From Sphingopyxis sp. RIFCSPHIGHO2_12_FULL_65_19 (GTDB lineage Bacteria > Pseudomonadota > Alphaproteobacteria > Sphingomonadales > Sphingomonadaceae), in the NCBI RefSeq assembly GCF_001830555.1, contig NZ_MIAM01000073.1, positions 1 through 40,771 on the forward strand: a DNA stretch of 40,771 nucleotides, in the 5' to 3' direction. Within the stretch, counting starts at the first letter, position 1. Every line of letters starts with the position of its first letter. The notes under the pieces are model-generated. The model saw only the letters and a list, made by a program, of their open reading frames with translations, had not been told where the DNA came from and ran no database searches. The translations under genes were made by a program, and so were the position numbers. Positions 35,047 to 40,771 of this stretch are shown one piece after another.

Positions 35047-36153
35047 ATGGTGGCCCGGGCGGATTTCGAACATGGCGACGGCGCCGATGGCGCCGAAGTT
35101 CGCTTTACAGGCCGTCTGACGCTTGCGCGTCTGGGCGATGTGCCTGCGCGGCTCGATGCGCTCGGCCCGATCGCGACCCTCGACCTGTCGGCGCTCGAAC
35201 GGATCGACACCGTCGGCGCATGGATCGTCACGCGCACGGTCAACGAACATGGCGCAAAGGTCATCGGCGCCAGCGAAGAGGCGCAGCGGCTGCTCGACGC
35301 GCTGGCGAGCGACAAGAGCGAGTATCGCGTCCACCGCGACCGCCGCCCCGCGTGGGTACGGATGCTCGAACAAGTGGGCCATGCCAGCGTCGCGATCTGG
35401 CACGAACTGCTCGGCATCATAGGATTTTTCGGCGCGATGATCGTCGCGCTCGGCACCCAGATCCGGGCGCGCCGCCGCCTTCGCTGGAACGCCGTTGTCA
35501 CGCGTTTTCAGGCAGTCGGCGTCGATGCCCTGCCGATCATCGGGCTGATGAGCTTCCTGATCGGGATCGTCATCGCCCAGCAAGGCGCGGTGCAGCTCGA
35601 ACAATTCGGGCTGGAGGTGTTCACGATCAACCTCGTCGGCCGCGCCTCGATCCGCGAACTCGGCCTGCTGATGACTGCGATCATGGTCGCCGGTCGGTCG
35701 GGGTCGGCCTTTGCGGCGCAGATCGGCACGATGAAGCTGACCGAAGAAATTGACGCGATGCGCACCATCGGCGTGTCGCCGATGGAAGCGATCGTGCTGC
35801 CGCGCGTCGCCGCCTCGACGATCACCATGCCCCTGCTCGGCTTTTACGCCAGCCTGTGCGCAATCGCGGGCGGCGGGCTTTTCTGCTGGGTCGGGCTCGA
35901 TATCCCGCCGCTCACCTATATCCAGCGCCTGCGCGAAATCATCCCGATGACCGATTTCTGGATCATGCTGATCAAGGCGCCGGTGTTCGGCATCCTGATC
36001 GGCGTCACCGGCTGTTATGAAGGAATGCAGGTCCGCCAGAATGCCGAAGAGGTGGGGCAGCGGACGACATCGGCGGTTGTCGCCGCGATTTTCCTCGTCA
36101 TCGTCCTCGACGCAATGTTCGCGGTCTTCTTTTCTTCGCTGGGATGGAATTGA
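35047..36153 (+). CDS. mlaE: STAS-domain-fused MlaE-family ABC transporter permease
   Basis: The 368-residue protein joins two Mla functions. Residues about 1-95 form a STAS domain like MlaB (DLSALERIDTVGAW; Thr55 sits at the functional MlaB Thr52 position). Residues about 110-365 form the MlaE permease: MSFLIGIVIAQQGAVQLEQFG, EIDAMRTIGVSPMEAIVLPR and GCYEGMQVRQNAEEVGQRTTSAVV are hallmarks. The complex moves phospholipids between the inner and outer membranes. The fusion explains the absence of a separate mlaB. The stop shares one base with the mlaF start (TGATG). Confidence 0.94.
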   Translation: MVARADFEHGDGADGAEVRFTGRLTLARLGDVPARLDALGPIATLDLSALERIDTVGAWIVTRTVNEHGAKVIGASEEAQRLLDALASDKSEYRVHRDRRPAWVRMLEQVGHASVAIWHELLGIIGFFGAMIVALGTQIRARRRLRWNAVVTRFQAVGVDALPIIGLMSFLIGIVIAQQGAVQLEQFGLEVFTINLVGRASIRELGLLMTAIMVAGRSGSAFAAQIGTMKLTEEIDAMRTIGVSPMEAIVLPRVAASTITMPLLGFYASLCAIAGGGLFCWVGLDIPPLTYIQRLREIIPMTDFWIMLIKAPVFGILIGVTGCYEGMQVRQNAEEVGQRTTSAVVAAIFLVIVLDAMFAVFFSSLGWN

Positions 36154-37007
36154 TGAGCGAAGAGAGCGACCTCGAAATCAACGAGGAACTGGCCGCCGCC
36201 GACGCGGTGCGGCCCGAAAAATTCGACCGGGCGATCTGCATCCGCGGGCTTCGCAACGAGTTTGGCGAAGCGGTGATCCACGACGGCCTCGACCTCGACG
36301 TCCGCTCGGGCGAGATCCTCGGCGTCGTCGGCGGGTCGGGCACGGGCAAGTCGGTGCTGATGCGCTCGATCATCGGGTTGCAGACGCCGACCGCGGGGGA
36401 GATCGAGGTCTATGGCAAGACGCTCGACACAATCGCCGACGAAGAGGAATCGCGCGACCTGCGGCGGCGCTGGGGCGTGATGTTCCAGGGCGGCGCGCTG
36501 TTCTCGACGCTCAGCGTGGCCGAGAATATCCAGGTGCCCTTGCGCGAATATTATCCGCGGCTCGACCAGCGATTGCTCGACGAAATCGCGGCATATAAGG
36601 TCCAGATGGTCGGCCTGCCGTCCGATGCGGGGCCCAAATATCCCGCCGAGCTGTCGGGCGGCATGGTGAAGCGCGCCGGCCTTGCACGCGCGCTCGCGCT
36701 CGATCCCGCGCTGCTTTTCCTCGACGAACCCACCGCGGGGCTCGACCCGATCGGCGCTGCGAAATTCGACGAGTTGATCCGCGAACTGGCGGATACGATG
36801 GGCCTGACCGTCTTCCTCATCACCCACGACCTCGACTCGCTTTATGCAACCTGCGACCGGGTCGCCGTATTGGCGGAAAAGAAGGTGATCGCAGTCGGCA
36901 CGATCCCCGAATTGCTTGCCACCGAGCATCCGTGGATACAGGATTATTTCAACGGGCCACGCGGCCGGGCTGCGGCAAGCGGGAACCAAACCGCGAAGCG
37001 GCAATAG
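36153..37007 (+). CDS. mlaF: Mla-type ABC transporter ATP-binding protein
   Basis: The 284-residue ATPase drives the MlaE permease. Walker A is GGSGTGKS (60-67), the Q-loop Gln112 is in MFQGGALF, the signature is LSGGM (167-171), Walker B is LLFLDEP (187-193) and the H-loop His225 is in LITHD. VKRAGLARALAL after the signature is the Mla/Mkl variant. The frame also opens at 36144, but ATG 36153 overlaps the mlaE stop in TGATG and has GGGATGG upstream. A 10-nt gap follows to mlaD. Confidence 0.96.
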   Translation: MSEESDLEINEELAAADAVRPEKFDRAICIRGLRNEFGEAVIHDGLDLDVRSGEILGVVGGSGTGKSVLMRSIIGLQTPTAGEIEVYGKTLDTIADEEESRDLRRRWGVMFQGGALFSTLSVAENIQVPLREYYPRLDQRLLDEIAAYKVQMVGLPSDAGPKYPAELSGGMVKRAGLARALALDPALLFLDEPTAGLDPIGAAKFDELIRELADTMGLTVFLITHDLDSLYATCDRVAVLAEKKVIAVGTIPELLATEHPWIQDYFNGPRGRAAASGNQTAKRQ

Positions 37008-37016
37008 GAACAGCTG

Positions 37017-37958
37017 ATGGAAACACGCTCAAACAACGTCCTCGTCGGCGCTTTCGTCCTCTTCTTTACCGCGGCGCTCGCCTTTTTCATCGTCTGGCTG
37101 GCGAATGACAGTGGCGGCGACAAGCGCGAATATGACATATTTTTCAAACAGTCGGTCGACGGGCTGAACAAGGGTGCGCAGGTGCAATTTTCCGGCGTCC
37201 CTTCGGGGCAGGTTCGCGAGATCGCGCTGTGGCCCGACGATCCGCAATTCGTCCGCGTGCGCATCGAGGTGAACGAGGGCGTCCCCGTGCTGCAAGGCAC
37301 GACGGCGGCGCTGGAAGGCGTCGGCTTTACGGGTGTGTCGCAAATCTCGCTCGACGGAGCGGTCAAGGATGCACCGCCGATCGCCGACAAGGGGCCGGCG
37401 GGCAAGCCTGTCATTCCGACGCGCGTCGGCGGGCTCGGCGAACTGCTGAACACCGCGCCGCAATTGCTCCAGCGGCTCTCGACGCTGACCGAACGGCTGG
37501 CGGAACTGGCCGATGACGAAAATCAGGCCAGCCTTCGCGGCATCCTCAACAATGTCGAGGCATCGACCGCGATCCTTGCCCGCAACGGCCCGGCGATCGA
37601 ACGCGCGCTCGCCGACACGCGCATCGCGATCCAGCAGACGGGCAACGCCGCCGAACAGATCGGCAACCTCGCCGCGTCGGCCCAAGGCACGATCGACCGC
37701 AACGTCGACCCCGCAATGGCGAACCTGCGCGATACGCTGAAGTCTGCCAACGCGTCGATGGCGACGCTGGAATCGGCGATTTCGGACGCGCGGCCGGGCC
37801 TCAAGACCTTCAGCGAAACGACCATCCCCGAAGCCAACGCCCTGATCCGCGACCTGCGCCGCACCTCCGCCTCGCTGTCCAGCCTGACCGACAAGCTCGA
37901 CCAGCAGGGCGCCGGCGCCGTTCTGGGCGGCAGCAAGCTGCCCGATTACAAGCAATGA
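37017..37958 (+). CDS. mlaD: MCE-domain lipid-binding protein (MlaD family)
   Basis: The 313-residue protein has one N-terminal membrane helix (about 7-29). An MCE domain follows (about 38-115; FFKQSVDGLNKGAQVQFSGV, GVGFTGVSQISLDG), then a long alpha-helical C-terminal part (about 135-300) rich in Ala, Thr and Asn. E. coli MlaD is shorter; the long helical tail is the form seen in LetB/PqiB/Mce-like proteins and could make a tunnel across the periplasm. It follows mlaF by 10 nt, and its TGA lies 11 nt before the lipoprotein ATG. Confidence 0.94.
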   Translation: METRSNNVLVGAFVLFFTAALAFFIVWLANDSGGDKREYDIFFKQSVDGLNKGAQVQFSGVPSGQVREIALWPDDPQFVRVRIEVNEGVPVLQGTTAALEGVGFTGVSQISLDGAVKDAPPIADKGPAGKPVIPTRVGGLGELLNTAPQLLQRLSTLTERLAELADDENQASLRGILNNVEASTAILARNGPAIERALADTRIAIQQTGNAAEQIGNLAASAQGTIDRNVDPAMANLRDTLKSANASMATLESAISDARPGLKTFSETTIPEANALIRDLRRTSASLSSLTDKLDQQGAGAVLGGSKLPDYKQ

Positions 37959-37969
37959 GGACTTACGCC

Positions 37970-38572
37970 ATGATCCGCCGCCTCCGCGCTCCCCTGATTG
38001 TCGCTGTTGCCGCCGTCTCGCTGTCGGCGTGCATCGGGCTTGGCGGCAAGACCCCGCCTTTCCTCCTCACGCTCGACGCCGATGCCGCGCCCGCGGCGGG
38101 TGACGCCCGGACCGCTGCCGAAGCATCGACGCTGACGATCCTGATCCCCACCGCGCCCCAGAAACTGCGCACGACGCGTATCCCGGTGCAGCAGGACGGG
38201 TCGAGCGTCGCTTATGTCAAGGACGCCCAGTGGGTCGAGGCGCCGTCGCGCCTGTTCCAGCGGCTGGTGTCCGAAACCGTGTCCGCGCGCACGTCGCGTG
38301 TTGTCCTTGACGAAGGACAATATCTGACCGCGCCGGGCGAGCAGCTCGCGGGCCAGTTGATGGAATTCGGCGTCGACGCGCGCACGAACGAAGCGGTCGT
38401 CGTCTACCAGGCGATGCTGGTGGCAGCCGGTGGCAAGAGCGTGACGCAGCGCCGGTTCGAGGCGCGCGAAGCGATCGGTGCCGAGGTCGAAGCCAAACCC
38501 GTCGGGGAGGCGCTGACCCGCGCCGCGAACAAGGTCGCGGGGGAGGTTACGGGGTGGCTGGGCGGCCAATAA
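37970..38572 (+). CDS. ABC-type transport auxiliary lipoprotein (PqiC-like)
   Basis: The 200-residue protein has a lipoprotein signal: MIRRLRAPL, a hydrophobic core, then lipobox LSAC with Cys21. The mature part fits the ABC_trans_aux family (PF03886, as in PqiC): TLTILIPTAPQKLRTTRIPV, YVKDAQWVEAPSRLFQRLVSE and QLMEFGVDARTNEAVVVYQA. It is probably the outer-membrane-side partner of the MCE protein, acting where MlaA/MlaC act in E. coli. An in-frame ATG at 37955 overlaps the mlaD stop (ATGA); 37970 is preferred because GAGG lies 9 nt before it and the signal peptide then starts normally. Confidence 0.9.
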   Translation: MIRRLRAPLIVAVAAVSLSACIGLGGKTPPFLLTLDADAAPAAGDARTAAEASTLTILIPTAPQKLRTTRIPVQQDGSSVAYVKDAQWVEAPSRLFQRLVSETVSARTSRVVLDEGQYLTAPGEQLAGQLMEFGVDARTNEAVVVYQAMLVAAGGKSVTQRRFEAREAIGAEVEAKPVGEALTRAANKVAGEVTGWLGGQ

Positions 38573-38671
38573 GCCCGCCGCACCGGGTTGCCATTCCCCG
38601 TCGTCCGCTTTAGGACGCCCCGCTCTACATCATCGGTCGACGCGCAGCCTCTTTCGGGTTTCCGGCTTGCG

Positions 38672-38705
38672 CCCTTTCCTTTCGAGCCCGCCGACTTGAA
38701 AGGAC
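38672..38705 (+). promoter_or_regulatory. Hairpin that can hide the SMR gene ribosome-binding site
   Basis: CCTTTC at 38678-38683, or the same sequence at 38673-38678, can pair with GAAAGG at 38698-38703, which contains the ribosome-binding site AAAGGA (38700-38705) of the ATG at 38712. Two overlapping anti-RBS arms suggest alternative pairings. No guanidine-riboswitch signature (ACGR loops of guanidine-II) was found. Regulation is inference. Confidence 0.35.
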
Positions 38706-38711
38706 CGTCTT

Positions 38712-39032
38712 ATGGCGTGGGTTATCCTCGCGATCGCCGTTGTGACCGAAATCATCTGGGCGCTGAGCCTCAAATGGGCCGCGACGATCGGGACCTGGCA
38801 AGCATCGCTTGTTCCCGTGTCGCTGAGTTTCCTCAACATGGCGCTGCTGGCCTTTGCGATGCGCGGCATTTCGGCCGGCACCGCCTATGCAATCTGGACC
38901 GGGCTGGGCGCGATCGGCGTGATCATCGGCGGCGTCTTCTGGTTTGGCGAGAAAGTGAACGCCGTCCAGATCGGCTTTATGGCGCTGATCGTCATCGGCG
39001 TCGCCGGGACCAAGCTGTTTTCAGCGAGCTAG
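38712..39032 (+). CDS. Small multidrug resistance (SMR) family transporter, SugE/Gdx-like
   Basis: The 106-residue protein has four membrane helices. Essential Glu13 (VVTEIIWALSLKW) sits in helix 1 with Trp16, and GTAYAIWTGLGAIG has Tyr59 and Trp62. The overall match is to SugE (Gdx, guanidinium exporter), which also has SxALLAxAM at positions 42-50. Here Asn42 stands for the Ser that contacts guanidinium. The protein could therefore be a Gdx variant or a quaternary-ammonium exporter; the sequence leaves this open. The AAAGGA ribosome-binding site is part of a possible hairpin. It stands alone between the Mla operon and a repeat-rich spacer. Confidence 0.88.
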   Translation: MAWVILAIAVVTEIIWALSLKWAATIGTWQASLVPVSLSFLNMALLAFAMRGISAGTAYAIWTGLGAIGVIIGGVFWFGEKVNAVQIGFMALIVIGVAGTKLFSAS

Positions 39033-39084
39033 GCAGCGATGGCTGCCGGCGACCGGAAGAAAAGATACTGGCCTACCCCGACCT

Positions 39085-39162
39085 GTTCGCATCGAGCGAA
39101 GTCGAGATGCCCGTCGGCATTGCGCTCTTTCGATGGGTGTCCCGACTTCGCTCGATGCGAAC
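39085..39162. repeat. 20-bp perfect inverted repeat
   Basis: Bases 39085-39104 (starting GTTCGCATCG) and 39143-39162 are exact reverse complements. The spacer is 38 nt and holds a small hairpin, ATGCC (39107-39111) with GGCAT (39116-39120). TCGAGCGAAGTCGA is a common core in sphingomonad intergenic repeats. With the next element it fills most of the 340-bp gap between the SMR gene and pepN, in which I see no gene. Confidence 0.85.
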
Positions 39163-39207
39163 GGAAGGAGAAAAAGGCTTAAAACGACCGATAGCGGACA
39201 TAAAGTT

Positions 39208-39338
39208 CCTCCCCATCGACTTGCGATGGGGAGGTGGCAGCGCGCAGCGCTGACGGAGGGGCAATGGCGCAACGTTGCGGCCCCTCCACCACCGCCTGCG
39301 GCGGCGGTCCCCCTCCCCATCACAAGTCGATGGGGAGG
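39208..39338. repeat. Composite palindromic repeat, REPIN-like
   Basis: Outer arms 39208-39223 and 39323-39338 are exact 16-bp reverse complements. Each end also folds alone: CCTCCCCATCG (39208-39218) with 39224-39234, and CCTCCCCATC (39312-39321) with 39329-39338. The middle holds GGAGGGG (39255-39261) facing CCCCTCC (39281-39287), with the palindrome GCAACGTTGC between, and an ACCGCC/GGCGGT hairpin. Two REP hairpins in inverted order with a linked centre are the REPIN pattern. No RAYT transposase is in the window. Confidence 0.8.
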
Positions 39339-39372
39339 ATTTAGACGCCCGCTCCCCACCCCAAAACCGCCC

Positions 39373-40771
39373 CTATCCCAGCAGGCTTTTCGACGCCTGC
39401 TCGGTCACGTCGCGCGACAGGCCGGGCTGCGCCAGGATGCGCGTCAGTTCGGCCTTCATCATCGCGGCGCGTGCCTCGTCGAAACGTTTCCATCGGCCCA
39501 GCGGGGGAATCATCTTCGCTGCGGTCTGCGGGTTCTTGGGGTCCAGCGCGATCACCAGGTCGGCGATCAGCCGATAACCCGCGCCATCGGCGCGGTGGAA
39601 AGCCGCCTGATTGCCCGTCAGCGCCCCATAGAGCGAGCGCACGCGGTTCGGGTTCGCCAGCGTGAAATCGGGATGTCGCGCCAGCTCCTTTACCGCATCG
39701 GGGGTATCGGAACGCAGCGACCAGGCCTGCACCTGGAACCATTTGTCGAGCACGAGCGGATTGTCGCGATAGCGTTGGTAAAAAATGTCGAGCGCATGGG
39801 CGCGCTCGTCGCTGTCGCCATGCGCTAGCGTCGCGAGCGCGGCCTGCCGTTCGGTCATCCCGTCGGCGTCGGAAAAGATGCGGAACGCGAGCGCCGAAAC
39901 ATCGTCCGCCCCGGTCGCCGCGAGATAGGCGAGCGCGACGCCGCGCAGTCGGCGGCCTCCCTTGGCGCCGCGCGACAAATCGGTCGCGGGCGGAGCGTGA
40001 CCGGCAAGGATCGCGCGCCACTCGGCTTCGAGCGCGGCGCCGATCGCCGCTTGCAGCGCCAGCCGTTCGCGGCGGATCGCATCGGGATCGACGGTGACCA
40101 TCTGGTCGCCGATGAAGGCCTCGCTGGGCAACAACACCGCTTCGGCAACAAAGGCGGGATCGCGGTCGCGGCCAGCCAATGTCTGCGCGACCGCTTCGAT
40201 CACCGCGCCATTGTCGACCTTCTTGCCCGCGACCGCCGCGACCAGCGTGTCGAGCATCAGCTGTTGCAGCGCTTCGTAACGCGCAAACGGGTCGTCGTCG
40301 TGCGCCGCGAGCCAGGCAAGCTCGCCCTCGTCGCGCGCGCAATCGACGATCACGGGGGCGGAAAAACCGCGGTTGATCGAAAGCATCGGACGGCTGCGAT
40401 GATGACCCAGCGGAACCGCCATTTCGGCGCTGTCCAGCAACACCAGCTGCTCGGCGCTTTCGCCGCCGCCGTCCCGGTCATAGGCCTTGATGCGTAGCGG
40501 GATCAGCATCGGTTGCTTGACCGGCTGCCCCGGCGTCGGCGGCACCGCCTGCGTCAGATAAAGCATGGTTTCGCCCGTCACCGCGTCGGTGGCAACCCGC
40601 GCGGTGATGCGCGGCGTCCCCGCCTGACCATACCACAACCGGAATTGCGTCAGGTCGATACCCGCGCCGTCCTCGATCGCGCGCACGAAATCCTCGCACG
40701 TCGCCGCTTCGCCATCATGGCGATCGAAATACAGGTCGGTGCCTTTGCGAAAACGGTCGGGACCGACCATC
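39373..40771 (-). CDS. pepN: Aminopeptidase N, C-terminal part (5' end outside window)
   Basis: The visible 466 codons are the C-terminal part of an M1-family alanyl aminopeptidase of the PepN type, normally about 870 residues. FRKGTDLYFDRHDGEAATCEDFVRAIEDGAGIDLTQFRLWY is the stretch just after the catalytic domain; the beta domain follows with YLTQAVPPTPGQPVKQPMLIPL, and the alpha-helical domain fills the rest (TLAHGDSDERAHALDIFYQRY, NPNRVRSLYGALTGNQ). The zinc-binding HExxH and GAMEN motifs lie beyond the right edge. The gene ends at TAG 39373-39375. Confidence 0.95.
   Translation of the reverse strand, partial: MVGPDRFRKGTDLYFDRHDGEAATCEDFVRAIEDGAGIDLTQFRLWYGQAGTPRITARVATDAVTGETMLYLTQAVPPTPGQPVKQPMLIPLRIKAYDRDGGGESAEQLVLLDSAEMAVPLGHHRSRPMLSINRGFSAPVIVDCARDEGELAWLAAHDDDPFARYEALQQLMLDTLVAAVAGKKVDNGAVIEAVAQTLAGRDRDPAFVAEAVLLPSEAFIGDQMVTVDPDAIRRERLALQAAIGAALEAEWRAILAGHAPPATDLSRGAKGGRRLRGVALAYLAATGADDVSALAFRIFSDADGMTERQAALATLAHGDSDERAHALDIFYQRYRDNPLVLDKWFQVQAWSLRSDTPDAVKELARHPDFTLANPNRVRSLYGALTGNQAAFHRADGAGYRLIADLVIALDPKNPQTAAKMIPPLGRWKRFDEARAAMMKAELTRILAQPGLSRDVTEQASKSLLG

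Noticed and set aside
38573-38711. Guanidine riboswitch before the SMR gene
   Set aside because: The paired ACGR-loop hairpins of guanidine-II and the conserved blocks of the other ykkC classes were not found by eye.
39208-39338. CRISPR array or insertion-sequence remnant
   Set aside because: There are no regularly spaced direct repeats and no transposase fragment; the structure is a nested palindrome.

Overview
The window is a gene-dense, high-GC stretch of bacterial chromosome that reads as core genome of an alphaproteobacterium, most likely a sphingomonad (Sphingopyxis-like). The reasons are the Mla-type operon with a STAS-fused permease and a PqiC-like lipoprotein, the lgt/MidA/pgeF operon, the class I PHA synthase followed by a Lys/Ala/Pro-rich phasin, the many outward facilitators and alpha/beta hydrolases, and the small palindromic intergenic repeats. 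The genus is an inference from style. No rRNA, tRNA, CRISPR array, transposase, integrase or phage gene was seen.

Layout. 1-5.6 kb: end of a dienelactone-hydrolase-type gene, purA with a structured leader and a strong hairpin after it, a SAM methyltransferase, a haloalkane dehalogenase, an FMN reductase and an MFS transporter. 5.7-9.0 kb: secreted amidase (a perfect 34-bp tandem duplication covers its stop codon), a DUF2721 membrane protein and an AlaC-like aminotransferase. 9.1-12.4 kb: PHA storage genes phaC and phasin, the phasin promoter carrying two TGC-N3-GCA operators, then clpS. 12.4-15.2 kb: an HxlR regulator facing an SDR-fold protein and a thioredoxin-fold isomerase across a 17-bp perfect palindrome, then an EamA transporter. 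15.3-18.3 kb: a two-domain DUF3011 envelope protein, a small membrane protein and murA. 18.3-24.7 kb: an ltaE/EamA/secreted hydrolase operon, two uncharacterised envelope proteins, argG and a DUF1801 gene. 24.7-28.1 kb: a Tat lipoprotein molybdoenzyme with its cytochrome b partner, and an acyl-CoA synthetase. 28.2-31.4 kb: lgt, MidA-type methyltransferase, GNAT acetyltransferase and pgeF, each overlapping the next. 31.5-34.9 kb: SLC13 transporter, a trans-sulfuration PLP enzyme and a HAD phosphatase. 35.0-38.6 kb: the four-gene Mla-like phospholipid transport operon. 38.7 kb to the end: an SMR exporter, a 340-bp repeat-rich spacer and the 3' part of pepN, which runs off the window.

How the parts fit together. 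Most genes are housekeeping or envelope functions: nucleotide synthesis (purA), peptidoglycan (murA), lipoprotein maturation (lgt), phospholipid traffic (mlaEFD plus lipoprotein), amino acids (argG, AlaC-like, LtaE, trans-sulfuration) and carbon storage (phaC, phasin). No large undescribed system such as a defence island, biosynthetic cluster or mobile element is evident. The most interesting features are small: the autoregulation-type phasin promoter, the HxlR divergon whose SDR has lost its catalytic Tyr, a probable leaderless promoter at 19.57 kb, three convergent gene pairs that share a palindromic TTAA or CTAG as stop codon on both strands, and the composite palindromes at 39.1-39.3 kb. 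All functional calls come from reading motifs by eye; no database search was run.
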